Positions 7,992 through 17,307 of a stretch of DNA of 52,133 bases are shown one piece after another. A model generated the notes under the pieces. That model ran no database searches, was not told where the DNA came from, and worked only from the letters and a program-made list of their open reading frames with translations. The DNA is from Paracoccaceae bacterium. GTDB taxonomy: Bacteria; Pseudomonadota; Alphaproteobacteria; Rhodobacterales; Rhodobacteraceae. The DNA lies in NCBI GenBank assembly GCA_027013095.1, contig JALUYI010000034.1:1-52133 (forward strand). Reading direction: 5' to 3'. A program made the position numbers and the translations under genes. How positions within the stretch are numbered: position 1 is the first letter of the stretch; each line of letters opens with the position of its first letter.

Positions 7992-8863
7992 GCTTTTTCT
8001 CCTGCCTTTGCCGTGGCTCGTTCGGCCGCCAGACGGGCCGCCCGGCGGGCCATCACGCCAACCACCTCGCGGCGAAACTCGGCCGTACCTCGCTTGTCAT
8101 CAATGGGGCGGGCGGCCTTGGAACAAACCGATTGCAGGCGCTCCAGCGTTGCCCGATCCAGCCGCGAGCCAACCAGAATATCGGCCGCCTCCTCAACCAG
8201 CAGGACCACCGGCGCGACCGCCCCCAGCGCCACCCGCGCGGCGCTGCAGCGCCCGCTTTCATCCAGCGTTACGTTGACCGCCGCCGAACAGACCGCAATG
8301 TCCATTTCGGTGCGCGGAATAAAGCGCAAGCAGGCGTCCGCCCCAATCCCCGTGCGCGCCGGCAACAGAACCGCGGTGACGATTTCACCGCGCTGCAGCG
8401 TCGTCTTGCCGGGGCCGACGGGGATCTCGATAACAGCGCAGTCGCGCGTGCCCTTGGGGCCGGTGATCTGAACCCTTGCATCGGCGGCCACCAGCGCAGG
8501 AACGCTGTCCGCGGCGGGCGATGCGTTGCAAAGGTTGCCGACGATCGACGCGCGCCCCTGCACCTGTGTCGATCCGATGAGGGCGGCAGCTTCGACCACA
8601 CCGGGCCAGTCCGCCTTCAGCCCCGCGTGCTCGCTGATGTGCGCCCCTGGCACCGCCGCGCCGATCCGCCAGCCACCAGCCTCGGCGGTAATCTCGCGCA
8701 TCCCCGGAATATGCTTGATATCGACCAGCAGATCAGGTGCGATCGTTTCCGCCTTCATCTGGACCAAAAGATCGGTGCCGCCGGCCAGAACACGAGCGAT
8801 CCCGTCGCTGTCGGCCAGCAGCTGGGCCGCCTCGGTCACGGTCTTGGGTGCAAGATAACGCAT
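7988..8863 (-). CDS. Xanthine dehydrogenase-family FAD-binding subunit
   Basis: The 291-residue flavin subunit is first in the four-gene operon. FAD motifs of the CoxM/XDH medium chain are present: VLAGGTDLLVQMK near residues 26-37 and RASIVGNLCNASPAADS at 104-120. ATG 8863 gives MRYLAPKTV, the usual start of this family, with GGAAAG upstream. ATG 8878 would add five residues and cannot be excluded. Together with the next two genes it makes a complete alpha2-beta2-gamma2-type enzyme. The promoter should lie in the 8879-9099 spacer shared with the divergent thiolase gene; I found no convincing operator there. Confidence 0.9.
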   Translation of the reverse strand: MRYLAPKTVTEAAQLLADSDGIARVLAGGTDLLVQMKAETIAPDLLVDIKHIPGMREITAEAGGWRIGAAVPGAHISEHAGLKADWPGVVEAAALIGSTQVQGRASIVGNLCNASPAADSVPALVAADARVQITGPKGTRDCAVIEIPVGPGKTTLQRGEIVTAVLLPARTGIGADACLRFIPRTEMDIAVCSAAVNVTLDESGRCSAARVALGAVAPVVLLVEEAADILVGSRLDRATLERLQSVCSKAARPIDDKRGTAEFRREVVGVMARRAARLAAERATAKAGEKA

Positions 8864-9099
8864 GTTGCCACTTTCCATGAAAATCCCACGAGCCTCATGC
8901 CGGTGATTTTCCGCCGGCAAGCGATTCTTCGCGATCAGCATGACGCCGGATCAGACGGATTTCAACCCTCAGCAAAAGCCGCGTCACCACCTCGACCCGA
9001 CGTCATTTCCGCCCCCTGACCTCGAGGAAATTTCCCGAATTGAACCTTCCTGCCGGGGCGATTACTGTGGTGGCAATCTGACAATCACAGGAGTCGATC

Positions 9100-10257
9100 A
9101 TGCACGCACGTATCGTTGGCTGGGGGCACACGAAATTTGGCCGCCACACGGACAAGTCACTGGAAGATCTGATCCGCGAGGCCGCCGTCGAAGCGATGGA
9201 GCACGCCGGGATCACGCCACGCGATGTGGACGGGATCTGGCTGGGCAATTTCAACGCCGGAATGGTCAAGGACAGCTTTGCCAGTTCGCTGGTGCTGCAG
9301 ATCGACGATGATTTCCGCTTTACCCCGGCAACGCGGCTGGAAAACGCCTGCGCCTCGGGCTCAGCGGCGGTTTACACGGCCCGCAACGCCATCCGCGCCG
9401 GAGACGCCCGGGTGGCATTGGTCATTGGCGCCGAAAAGATGACCGAACTGGACACCAAAGGCGTCACCGAAAGCCTGATGCAAGCCGCCTACCATGCCGA
9501 AGAAGCGGGGATTTCCTTTCCGCAGGCCTTTGCCCGCTTTGCCGACAGCTATTTCCAGAAATACGGCGACCAGTCTGAGACACTGGCACACATTGCCGCC
9601 AAGAACCACAAGAACGCCACCCTGAACCCGCTGGCGCAGATGCAAAAGGATGTCGGGTTCGAGTTCTGCAACACGGTCAGCGAAAAGAACCCGCTGGTGG
9701 CCCCGCCCCTGCGGTTGACGGATTGCTCGCTGATCACCGACGGCGCTGCGGCACTGGTGATGGTGGCCGAGGACATGGCTGCCGATTTCCCGCGTGCGGT
9801 CCGCTTTCGTGCGGCCCAGCATGTGAACGACTTTCTGCCGATGTCAAAACGCGATATTCTGGCCTTTGATGGCCCGGCCGAGGTCTTTCGGCGCGCCTAT
9901 GCCGAGGCCGGCGTGACACTGGAGGATATCGACCTTGCCGAGGTGCACGACTGTTTCACCATTGCCGAGCTTTTGTCCTATGAGGCGATGGGGCTGGTGC
10001 CAAGAGGTCAGGGCGCGCGCGCCATTGCCGAGGGCAGCGTCTATCGGGACGGGCGCCTGCCGATCAACCTGTCCGGCGGCCTCAAGGCCAAAGGCCATCC
10101 GGTGGGGGCGACCGGGGTTTCGATGCACGCGCTGATGGCCGCACAGGTCACCGGCAGCGCTGGCGGCATCCAGAAAGACGGTGCCGAACTGGGGATGATC
10201 TTTAACATGGGGGGCTCGGGCGTCGCCAACTACTGCTCGATCCTCGAAGCGGAGTAA
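9100..10257 (+). CDS. SCP2-type thiolase / acetyl-CoA acetyltransferase family protein
   Basis: Thiolase-superfamily protein of 385 residues related to sterol-carrier-protein-x thiolases rather than classic FadA. Visible features are the nucleophilic cysteine in ENACASGS (C84), EVHDCFTIAEL (the SCP2-thiolase motif), and GGLKAKGHPVGATG near residues 326-339 with the catalytic histidine. It may cleave or form beta-ketoacyl-CoA. ATG 9100 follows ACAGGAG. It is transcribed divergently from the molybdenum hydroxylase operon, which hints at a shared pathway for an acyl-CoA or aromatic compound. That link is inference. Confidence 0.85.
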   Translation: MHARIVGWGHTKFGRHTDKSLEDLIREAAVEAMEHAGITPRDVDGIWLGNFNAGMVKDSFASSLVLQIDDDFRFTPATRLENACASGSAAVYTARNAIRAGDARVALVIGAEKMTELDTKGVTESLMQAAYHAEEAGISFPQAFARFADSYFQKYGDQSETLAHIAAKNHKNATLNPLAQMQKDVGFEFCNTVSEKNPLVAPPLRLTDCSLITDGAAALVMVAEDMAADFPRAVRFRAAQHVNDFLPMSKRDILAFDGPAEVFRRAYAEAGVTLEDIDLAEVHDCFTIAELLSYEAMGLVPRGQGARAIAEGSVYRDGRLPINLSGGLKAKGHPVGATGVSMHALMAAQVTGSAGGIQKDGAELGMIFNMGGSGVANYCSILEAE

Positions 10258-10299
10258 AGGCCGCGCCGATCACACGCCGGTCGCTTTGGCTGAGTAGGT

Positions 10300-10338
10300 A
10301 AAAAACGGGGCCGCAACGTCAATGGCGTTCCGGCCCCG
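10300..10338 (-). terminator. Rho-independent terminator of ndk
   Basis: Read on the minus strand, a GC-rich stem CGGGGCCG...CGGCCCCG with an additional inner AACG/CGTT pairing is followed at once by a run of six T. It lies about 35 bases after the ndk stop codon. On the plus strand the same stem could help end the thiolase transcript, though its T-tail there is weak. Confidence 0.8.
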
Positions 10339-10372
10339 GTATTCTTGTGTTTCGATTTTAGCGCCCGGCCCG

Positions 10373-10795
10373 TCAGCCGACCAGTTCGAGACCGGAAAAA
10401 AAATAGGCGATCTCTTCGGCCGCGGTCTCGGGCGCGTCCGATCCGTGGACCGAATTCTCGCCCATGCTGAGGGCGAATTCCTTGCGGATCGTGCCCTCGG
10501 CGGCGTCGGCGGGGTTGGTCGCGCCCATCACTTCGCGGTTCTTGGCGATGGCGTTTTCGCCCTCCAGCACCTGCGCCACGATCGGCGCCGAGGACATGAA
10601 CGTGCAAAGTTCGTCATAAAACGGCCGTTCCTTGTGGACGGCGTAAAAGACACCGGCCTGCGCCTTGGTCAGGTGCAGACGTTTTTGTGCCACGATCCTC
10701 AGGCCGGCGGCCTCGAATTTGGCGTTGATCGCGCCAGTCAAGTTGCGGTTGGTGGCATCGGGCTTGATGATCGAAAAAGTGCGTTCCAGGGCCAT
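10373..10795 (-). CDS. ndk: Nucleoside-diphosphate kinase
   Basis: Cytosolic enzyme that transfers the gamma phosphate of ATP to nucleoside diphosphates through a phosphohistidine. The 140-residue length is typical. [19 protein letters not shown] at the start, [17 protein letters not shown] and the active-site region [11 protein letters not shown] (catalytic His) are diagnostic. ATG 10795 follows AAAGGA; an in-frame upstream start would add ten residues with no family match. Monocistronic, with its own terminator, and divergent from the ABC-F gene. Confidence 0.97.
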   Translation of the reverse strand: MALERTFSIIKPDATNRNLTGAINAKFEAAGLRIVAQKRLHLTKAQAGVFYAVHKERPFYDELCTFMSSAPIVAQVLEGENAIAKNREVMGATNPADAAEGTIRKEFALSMGENSVHGSDAPETAAEEIAYFFSGLELVG

Positions 10796-10920
10796 TGTCT
10801 GTCCTTTCGGGAGTTGTCTCTGCAAGGTTCTGGCGGCTCCCCTACCATGTGGCTTGGCGCTTGAAAAGCCGCGAATCGCCCGCCGTTGACAGCGCCCCGA
10901 CGATCAGCGCATATGCCGCC

Positions 10921-12813
10921 ATGCTACGGATCGACGATATCAGCTATTCCATCGAGGGGCGGCCCCTGTTTCAAGGGGCCAGCGCCCTTATTCCACGTGG
11001 CCACAAGGTCGGCCTCGTGGGACGGAACGGCACCGGCAAGACGACCCTCTTTCGCCTGATTACCGGCGAACTGACCCTTGAGGGAGGCGAGATCACGGTA
11101 TCGCGCGGCGCCCGGATCGGCGGCGTCGCACAAGAGGCCCGCGCCAGCCGTGACAGTTTGCTGGACACGGTTCTGGCCGCGGACACCGAACGCACAAGCC
11201 TGCTGGCCGAGGCCGAAACCGCAACCGATCCACAGCGCATTGCCGACATTCACGCGCGCCTTCACGACATTTCCGCCTATTCTGCGGAATCCCGCGCGGC
11301 GATGATCCTTGCTGGCCTGGGCTTTGATCAGGCGGCGCAGGCCCGCCCGGTGGCGGATTTCTCAGGCGGCTGGCGGATGCGCGTCGCCCTTGGCGGCGTG
11401 TTGTTCGCCCAGCCGGACATCCTGTTGCTGGACGAACCGACCAACTATCTCGACCTCGAAGGCAATATCTGGCTCGAGACCTATCTGGCGAAATATCCGC
11501 ATACGGTGCTGGTGATCAGCCACGACAGGGCGCTTTTGAACCGCTCGGTCAAGTCGATCCTGCATCTGGAAGCGCAAAAACTGACCCTCTGGTCCGGTGG
11601 CTATGACCAGTTCGACAAGATGCGCCGCGAGCGTCTGGAGCAACTGCAGGCGGCGCAAAAGAAACAGGACACCCGCCGCGCGCATCTGCAATCCTATGTG
11701 GACCGCTTTCGCTACAAGGCGAGCAAGGCCAAACAGGCCCAGAGCCGCCTGAAGATGATCGAAAAGATGACCCCGATCGCGCTGGCCCGGGATGCAGCGA
11801 CAGTGACCTTTTCCTTTCCCTCGCCCGAAGAGCTGTCCCCCCCGATCATCAAGCTTGAGGACGTAAGCGTCGGCTATGACGGCGTGCCGGTTCTCAGCCG
11901 CCTCACCTTGCGCATCGATCAGGACGATCGGATCGCGTTGCTGGGGGCCAACGGTCAGGGAAAATCCACCCTTTCCAAGCTGTTGGCGGGCAAACTTGCG
12001 CCGCTCTCGGGGAAAATGAACACCGCTGCGAAGCTGCGCGTCGGCTATTTCGCCCAGCATCAGGTGGATGAGTTGACCCTCGATGAAACCCCGATCCAGC
12101 ATATCCGCCGCCTGCGCCCCGACGAGACCCCGGCGCGGGTGCGCGCGCGCCTTGCCGCCGGGGGGCTGGGGGCGGCTCAGGCCGAGACCGAGGTGGGGCG
12201 GCTGTCGGGCGGGCAAAAGTCGCGCCTGTCACTGTTGATCGCCACCATCGATGCACCCCATATCCTGATTCTGGACGAGCCGACGAACCATCTGGACATC
12301 CAGAGCCGCGAGGCCCTTGTGTTGGCGCTGAACGACTATCGCGGCGCGGTGATCCTTGTCAGCCACGACCCGCATCTGGTTTCGCTGGCCGCGGATCGGC
12401 TGTGGCTGGTGCGCGCAGGGGGGGTCTCGGTCTATGACGAGGACATGGACGCCTACCGCAAGATGCTGCTGAGCGAACGGGGCAGCGGCGGGGCGCTGTC
12501 GGGCAAATCGAATGAGGCCACAGGGCAACGCAAGAAACCCAAGGCTCCAACGCGATCGCGCGGGCGCAAATCACCGTTGGAGGCCGAGGTCAAAAACTGT
12601 GAAACCCGGGTTGGAAAGCTGGAAGAGATGCGAAAAAAGCTGGACCTGCGCCTTGCCGACGCGGCTCTTTACCAGCCAGAAAACAGCCAGAAACTGAAGG
12701 CCCTGCAGGCCAAACATGCCGAACTGAAGAGCGCGCTGTTGCGCGCCGAAGCCCTGTGGCTGGAGGCGTTGGAAACCCTTGACGCCCGAAAGGACGCTTG
12801 CGATGAGCAGTGA
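10921..12813 (+). CDS. ABC-F family ATPase (Uup/YheS-like)
   Basis: Soluble twin-ATPase protein of 630 residues without membrane segments; ABC-F proteins act on ribosomes or nucleic acid rather than transporting. Domain 1 has Walker A GRNGTGKTT (34-42), a degenerate signature FSGGW (147-151) and Walker B LLLDEPTNYLD. The arm/linker (about 230-290) is Arg/Lys/Gln-rich. Domain 2 has Walker A GANGQGKST (342-350), LSGGQKSR (428-435) and LILDEPTNHLD. A basic linker and a C-terminal coiled coil (about 552-620) complete it, as in Uup or YheS. ATG 10921 was chosen because the protein then opens with MLRIDDISYSIEGRPLF. Which subfamily member it is remains uncertain. Confidence 0.92.
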   Translation: MLRIDDISYSIEGRPLFQGASALIPRGHKVGLVGRNGTGKTTLFRLITGELTLEGGEITVSRGARIGGVAQEARASRDSLLDTVLAADTERTSLLAEAETATDPQRIADIHARLHDISAYSAESRAAMILAGLGFDQAAQARPVADFSGGWRMRVALGGVLFAQPDILLLDEPTNYLDLEGNIWLETYLAKYPHTVLVISHDRALLNRSVKSILHLEAQKLTLWSGGYDQFDKMRRERLEQLQAAQKKQDTRRAHLQSYVDRFRYKASKAKQAQSRLKMIEKMTPIALARDAATVTFSFPSPEELSPPIIKLEDVSVGYDGVPVLSRLTLRIDQDDRIALLGANGQGKSTLSKLLAGKLAPLSGKMNTAAKLRVGYFAQHQVDELTLDETPIQHIRRLRPDETPARVRARLAAGGLGAAQAETEVGRLSGGQKSRLSLLIATIDAPHILILDEPTNHLDIQSREALVLALNDYRGAVILVSHDPHLVSLAADRLWLVRAGGVSVYDEDMDAYRKMLLSERGSGGALSGKSNEATGQRKKPKAPTRSRGRKSPLEAEVKNCETRVGKLEEMRKKLDLRLADAALYQPENSQKLKALQAKHAELKSALLRAEALWLEALETLDARKDACDEQ

Positions 12814-13384
12814 CTCGATCGGCCAGCTGGTCTATCTGCTTTTGCTTGGCGTCGTCGTTGGCGGCTGGTTTTTCGCTCAGAACCGCCAGCGCCTGAACAA
12901 GACCCTGCAACAAGCCATCCTGTGGTCGTTTCTGTTTGCCGGCGCGATCATCCTCTACGGGCTGAAGGATTCGCTGCGTCAACAGCTTATGCCGGTCAAT
13001 ATGACCCAGCTTGGGGGGCAGAAAATCGCGCTGCGGCGGGCCTCGGACCGGCATTTCTACGCGCGTCTTGAAATCAACGGCGTCGCGGTGGATTTTGTCG
13101 TCGATACCGGCGCCACCAACCTTGTCCTCAGCCGGCAGGACGCAAGGCGGGTGGGGATCGACCCCGACAAGCTGGCCTATTACCTGACCGCCCAGACCGC
13201 AAACGGCACGGTGCGCACGGCCCGGGTGACGCTGGATGAGGTGCGCTTTGGTCCGTTCACCGACCACAAGGTACGCGCTTGGGTGAATGATGGGGAAATG
13301 CAGGGCTCGTTGCTGGGCATGAGCTATCTGTCGCGCTTTTCCAATATCCAGATCAGCGGCAACACCATGACCCTGTCACGCTAG
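12803..13384 (+). CDS. Membrane-anchored retropepsin-like aspartyl protease (TIGR02281 type)
   Basis: The 193-residue protein has two N-terminal hydrophobic segments (about 7-24 and 38-53) and then a single retropepsin-like lobe. The catalytic motif is FVVDTGATNLVLS (DTG at 101-103), and LLGMSYLSRF near the end matches the family. A single-lobe enzyme must dimerise to be active. With two membrane passes the protease domain could face either side; relatives are usually assigned to the periplasm. ATG 12803 overlaps the ABC-F stop by 11 bases and has AAAGGA upstream, so the two genes are probably co-translated. The substrate is unknown. Confidence 0.85.
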   Translation: MSSDSIGQLVYLLLLGVVVGGWFFAQNRQRLNKTLQQAILWSFLFAGAIILYGLKDSLRQQLMPVNMTQLGGQKIALRRASDRHFYARLEINGVAVDFVVDTGATNLVLSRQDARRVGIDPDKLAYYLTAQTANGTVRTARVTLDEVRFGPFTDHKVRAWVNDGEMQGSLLGMSYLSRFSNIQISGNTMTLSR

Positions 13385-13522
13385 GGCCTGTTGACAATCA
13401 CCAAGCCCCAGACCCGCGCCCCGAATCGCGCAAGTTTTTCATTTTCTTCCGGCCGCCAATCGGGTATTTCCTGCCGGGTGGAATAACGGGGCCCGCCACG
13501 GCCCGCCCGGACCCGAGGCCCG

Positions 13523-14968
13523 ATGTACAACGATTTACGCAGCGCCCTTCACGCCACCAGCCTTGTCGGGCTGGTCATCGCGGGGACCATGCTTATTCCG
13601 GGGCTGGTCAATTTTCTGGATGGCAACACCGCCTGGCTGGTGTTTCTGCAATCCGCCGCCCTGACCGGGTTTCTGTCGATGCTGGTGGCCTTTACCACCA
13701 ATGATTCCCAGCGCAGCTTTACCCGCCGGTTCGGGATCATTCTGGTCAACATGCTCTGGTGGTTGATCCCGCTGGCTTCGGTGGCGCCGCTGATCTTTGG
13801 TCCGGCGCATCTCAGTTTTACCGATGCGCTGTTTGAAAGCGTCTCGGGCTATACCACCACAGGCTCGACGGTGATGAAGGGGCTCGATGCGCTGGACCCC
13901 GGCACCCTCTTGTGGCGCTCGATGATCCAATGGTTTGGGGGGCTCGGAATCCTGTCAGTGGGGTTGCTGCTGCTGCCGGTTCTCAAGGTCGGCGGGCTGC
14001 AACTGTTTCGCATGGAAAGCTCGGACAAGTTCGACATCCCCCTGCCCCGCTTTATCGAGTTCACGAAATCAGTGCTGCTGGTCTATCTGCTGCTGACGGC
14101 GCTCTGCATCATTGGCTATATCGCCAGCGGCATGAGCCCGTTTGACGCCATCAACCACGCGATGACAACGCTTTCAACTGGGGGATACTCCACTCATGAC
14201 GCGTCATTCGGCTATTTCAGAAACACCTCGACAATCTGGGTCGGGGCGATCTTCATGGCGCTCGGCGGGTTGCCCTTTACCCTCTATGTGATGATGTTTT
14301 TCACCCGAAAAAAGGTGGTGATAGACCCGCAGGTGATCGGTTTTTTCGTCATTATTACCAGCGCCGTCATTCTGGTCGCGATTGAGCGTCACAGCGCCAC
14401 AATATTCAGCCAGCGCCATATCGCCGAGGATGTTTTCAACGTCATTTCCATCGTCACCACCACCGGATTTGCCGCCGGAGACTATACGACATGGGGTTAT
14501 ATTGCCCCGCCGCTGTTCTTTTTGCTGACCTTCTTTGGCGGTTGTGCCGGTTCGACTGCGGGCGGGCTGAAGATCTATCGCTTTATCGTGATGGTCGAAA
14601 TGGTGCGCTCGTCCTTGCGGGAAATGATTTACCCCAGCGGGGTTTTCCCGATGCAATACGGGCGAAAGACGGTCGATCCGGGGATTTTCCGCTCGGCGCT
14701 GGTCCTGACCATTGCGTTTGCGGGCATTCTGGGGCTGTCAACACTGATCCTCGGGGCGCTGGGAAATGATTTCGTGGTGTCCCTGACGGGGTCGCTGACG
14801 GCGCTGACCAATGTCGGGCCGGGGCTGGGAGCGATTATCGGGCCGTCGGGCAATTTCATTCCGCTGAATGACGGCTCAAAGCTGACGCTGGTCTTTGCGA
14901 TGATTGCCGGACGCCTCGAGATCATGGTGGTTCTGGCCCTGTTCATGCCGGTCCTGTGGCGGCGGTAG
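13523..14968 (+). CDS. trkH: Trk-type potassium uptake protein TrkH
   Basis: Inner-membrane K+ channel-like subunit of 481 residues. Four pore loops carry the selectivity-filter glycines: TTTGST (111-116), STGGYST (218-224), TTTGFA (312-317) and TNVGPG (429-434). Other family marks are WFGGLGILSVG and GGCAGSTAGGLKIYR. It normally works with the cytoplasmic regulator TrkA, which is not in this window. ATG 13523 has only a weak GAGG upstream. It ends convergently with trpB. Confidence 0.95.
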   Translation: MYNDLRSALHATSLVGLVIAGTMLIPGLVNFLDGNTAWLVFLQSAALTGFLSMLVAFTTNDSQRSFTRRFGIILVNMLWWLIPLASVAPLIFGPAHLSFTDALFESVSGYTTTGSTVMKGLDALDPGTLLWRSMIQWFGGLGILSVGLLLLPVLKVGGLQLFRMESSDKFDIPLPRFIEFTKSVLLVYLLLTALCIIGYIASGMSPFDAINHAMTTLSTGGYSTHDASFGYFRNTSTIWVGAIFMALGGLPFTLYVMMFFTRKKVVIDPQVIGFFVIITSAVILVAIERHSATIFSQRHIAEDVFNVISIVTTTGFAAGDYTTWGYIAPPLFFLLTFFGGCAGSTAGGLKIYRFIVMVEMVRSSLREMIYPSGVFPMQYGRKTVDPGIFRSALVLTIAFAGILGLSTLILGALGNDFVVSLTGSLTALTNVGPGLGAIIGPSGNFIPLNDGSKLTLVFAMIAGRLEIMVVLALFMPVLWRR

Positions 14969-15006
14969 GGGCCAACCTCGGGACCATCCGATATTGACCA
15001 TTGGTG

Positions 15007-15035
15007 TGCGAAAGGCCAGAACCCAGCCTTTCGCA
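15007..15035. terminator. Stem-loop between convergent trkH and trpB
   Basis: A perfect 10-base stem (TGCGAAAGGC pairing with GCCTTTCGCA, loop of nine) lies between the two stop codons. On the plus strand it is followed by ACCTGTTTTA, giving a modest U-tail for trkH. It may serve both directions. Confidence 0.6.
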
Positions 15036-15042
15036 ACCTGTT

Positions 15043-16248
15043 TTACGCCTCGCCGACGCCGAAATTCTCGACGACGAAATCGATATCCTTGTCGCCGCGC
15101 CCCGACAGGTTCAACAGGATCGCCTTGCCGGGATGTTTGGGCGCTTCGCGCATGGCAAAGGCCACCGCATGTGCGCTTTCCAGAGCCGGAATGATACCCT
15201 CCTGACGCGACAAGGCAAAGAACGCCGCCAGCGCCTCCTTGTCATCCGCAGCGGTGTAATTGACCCGCCCGGTTTTTTTGAGATAGGCGTGCTCGGGCCC
15301 GACGCCCGGATAATCCAGACCCGAGGCAATGGTGTGAACGGGCGCTGGCTCACCGGCCTCGTCCTGCAAGACCAGCGTGCGAAAACCGTGGATATCGCCA
15401 TCGACGCCATAGGTGATCGTCGCCGCGTGCTCGCCCAGCTTCGAGGAGGTTCCCAGAGGTTCAACGCCGTAAAGCGCGACCCCCTCATCGTCGATAAAGC
15501 CGGAAAACAGCCCCATCGCGTTTGATCCGCCGCCAACGCAGGCGGTGACGATATCGGGCAGAACCCCGACCATGTCGAGAAACTGTTCGCGCGCTTCGAC
15601 GCCAACCACATGTTGGAAATCGCGCACCATCATCGGGAACGGGTGTGGCCCCACCACCGAGCCGATAGCAAACAGCGCCTTGTCGGCCTGCGGCACATAG
15701 GATTGAAAGGCGCTGTCCACGGCCTCTTTCAACGAGCGGCCGCCAAAACCGACGGGAACCACGGTGGCCCCCAGAAGTTTCATGCGCGTGACGTTGGGGG
15801 CCTCTTTTTCGATGTCGATTTCGCCCATATGGATTTCGCATTCCATGCCGAAATAGGCCGCCGCGGTGGCCAGCGCCACGCCATGCTGCCCGGCGCCGGT
15901 CTCGGCCATCAGCTTGGTCTTGCCCATGTGCTTGGCCAGCAACGCTTCGGCCATGCAGTGGTTCAGCTTGTGCGCACCGGTGTGGTTCAAATCCTCGCGC
16001 TTGGCATAGATCTGCGCCCCGCCCAGCGAATCCGAGATGTTCTTCAAATATGAGATCGGGGTCGGGCGACCCTGAAAATGCTTGCGCACATAGCGCAGGT
16101 CGCGAATGAATTCGGCCGAGCGCGAGATCCGGTCATAGGCCTCACGGATTTCCTTGAAATGCGGCACCAGCGGCGGCGGCAGTTCGGCACCGCCGTAATC
16201 GCCAAAAAATCCGTCTCGGTCGGGGGTATTTTTCAAATAGGATGTCAT
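15043..16248 (-). CDS. trpB: Tryptophan synthase beta-subunit paralogue without trpA
   Basis: PLP enzyme of 401 residues with all beta-subunit landmarks: [14 protein letters not shown] with PLP lysine K94, AETGAGQHG with E116, GGGSN at 239-243, [11 protein letters not shown] and the terminal SGRGDKD. The N-terminus ([21 protein letters not shown]) and many core positions differ from the usual trp-operon TrpB, which has FGxFGGRFVPETLM. No trpA or trpF is near. It may make tryptophan from indole and serine on its own, back up the operon enzyme, or act on another substrate. ATG 16248 follows AGGGAG at a long distance. It appears monocistronic. Confidence 0.85.
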   Translation of the reverse strand: MTSYLKNTPDRDGFFGDYGGAELPPPLVPHFKEIREAYDRISRSAEFIRDLRYVRKHFQGRPTPISYLKNISDSLGGAQIYAKREDLNHTGAHKLNHCMAEALLAKHMGKTKLMAETGAGQHGVALATAAAYFGMECEIHMGEIDIEKEAPNVTRMKLLGATVVPVGFGGRSLKEAVDSAFQSYVPQADKALFAIGSVVGPHPFPMMVRDFQHVVGVEAREQFLDMVGVLPDIVTACVGGGSNAMGLFSGFIDDEGVALYGVEPLGTSSKLGEHAATITYGVDGDIHGFRTLVLQDEAGEPAPVHTIASGLDYPGVGPEHAYLKKTGRVNYTAADDKEALAAFFALSRQEGIIPALESAHAVAFAMREAPKHPGKAILLNLSGRGDKDIDFVVENFGVGEA

Positions 16249-16387
16249 CTGTTTTCATTTTCTCCCTGTTTTTCGTGATCTGATTTGCACAAGTTTTCCC
16301 CCGGATCACAAGTAAAAACGTAACCACCGCCAACAGATGCGCACCGCAGCACCACCAGCGCCGCATCCTTGGCGCAGCGTTAGGCGA

Positions 16388-17290
16388 TCATGACGCCGCA
16401 AAGCGCGCGATGGCCTCGGCCGCCAAACGGGGGCGCTGGTGGATGATCCAGTGGTCGCAATCCAGAACCTCCTGCAGGCTGAAATCGTCGCAATACTCGG
16501 CAAGCCCGGCGCGGGATTGCACCAGCAGGGCCTGATCCGCCATCCCCCAGACCAGCAGATGAGGCATGGCGATGCGCAGGCGCTGCGGCGGCCAGCGGGG
16601 CAGGTCCTCGGGCGGGATCGGCTGCCCCGGTGCCGCGACCAGCAGGCGCGAGGCCCGATACCAGTTGATCATCGCCCGCAATCCCTCGACCCCGCCCCAG
16701 GCCCGCTTATAGTCGGCGCAACGGGCCTCGGTCAGCCAGCGCATGTCCATGCCGGCCCCGAAAAAGGTGAACAGGCGGGCGAAATCATCCGCCGCCAGCG
16801 CCTCTGCAGCACCGGGCTGGCGCAGCCATGTGATATAGGCGCTGGCCCTTGATTGCGCGCCCCCCGCCGCCAGCGCCGCCTGAAACGGGGCCGGATGCAC
16901 GCCGTTGAAAACGACCAGCCGTGACACCCGCGCCGCCGCGCGCATTGCCAGCGCATAGGCAATTGACGCCCCCCAGTCATGCCCGACCAGAATGACCTGT
17001 CGCCGGGGGCCGCCGAAATGATCGATGGTGGCCAGCGCATCCTGAACCAGCGCCGAGGCGTCATAGGCCGAAACCTCCTGAGGCCGCCACGAGCGGGCAT
17101 AGCCGCGCTGATCCGGGGCGACACAGAAAAATCGCGCGGCGAGCAGCTCCATCACCTCGCGCCACGCGCCGGAATATTCGGGAAAGCCGTGCAGGAACAG
17201 GATCATCGGGCGATCCGGGGCCCCGGCCGTCAAGGCGTGAAACGGCTTGTCCCCGATCTTGTAAGCGACGCTCTGGATGGGTTCGGGCAT
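16388..17290 (-). CDS. Alpha/beta hydrolase of the epoxide hydrolase / haloalkane dehalogenase group
   Basis: The 300-residue enzyme has the oxyanion-hole motif HGFPE (34-38) and a nucleophile elbow GHDWG (103-107) whose nucleophile is aspartate D105. An aspartate nucleophile points to epoxide hydrolase or dehalogenase chemistry rather than an ordinary esterase. The second acid is probably in WGMADQALL and the catalytic histidine in CDHWIIHQRP. ATG 17290 gives MPEPIQSVAYKI. The gene starts 17 bases after the stop of the upstream amidotransferase-like gene, so the two form an operon. The substrate is unknown. Confidence 0.82.
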   Translation of the reverse strand: MPEPIQSVAYKIGDKPFHALTAGAPDRPMILFLHGFPEYSGAWREVMELLAARFFCVAPDQRGYARSWRPQEVSAYDASALVQDALATIDHFGGPRRQVILVGHDWGASIAYALAMRAAARVSRLVVFNGVHPAPFQAALAAGGAQSRASAYITWLRQPGAAEALAADDFARLFTFFGAGMDMRWLTEARCADYKRAWGGVEGLRAMINWYRASRLLVAAPGQPIPPEDLPRWPPQRLRIAMPHLLVWGMADQALLVQSRAGLAEYCDDFSLQEVLDCDHWIIHQRPRLAAEAIARFAAS

Positions 17291-17307
17291 GCCGTTGATT
17301 GCTCGGC

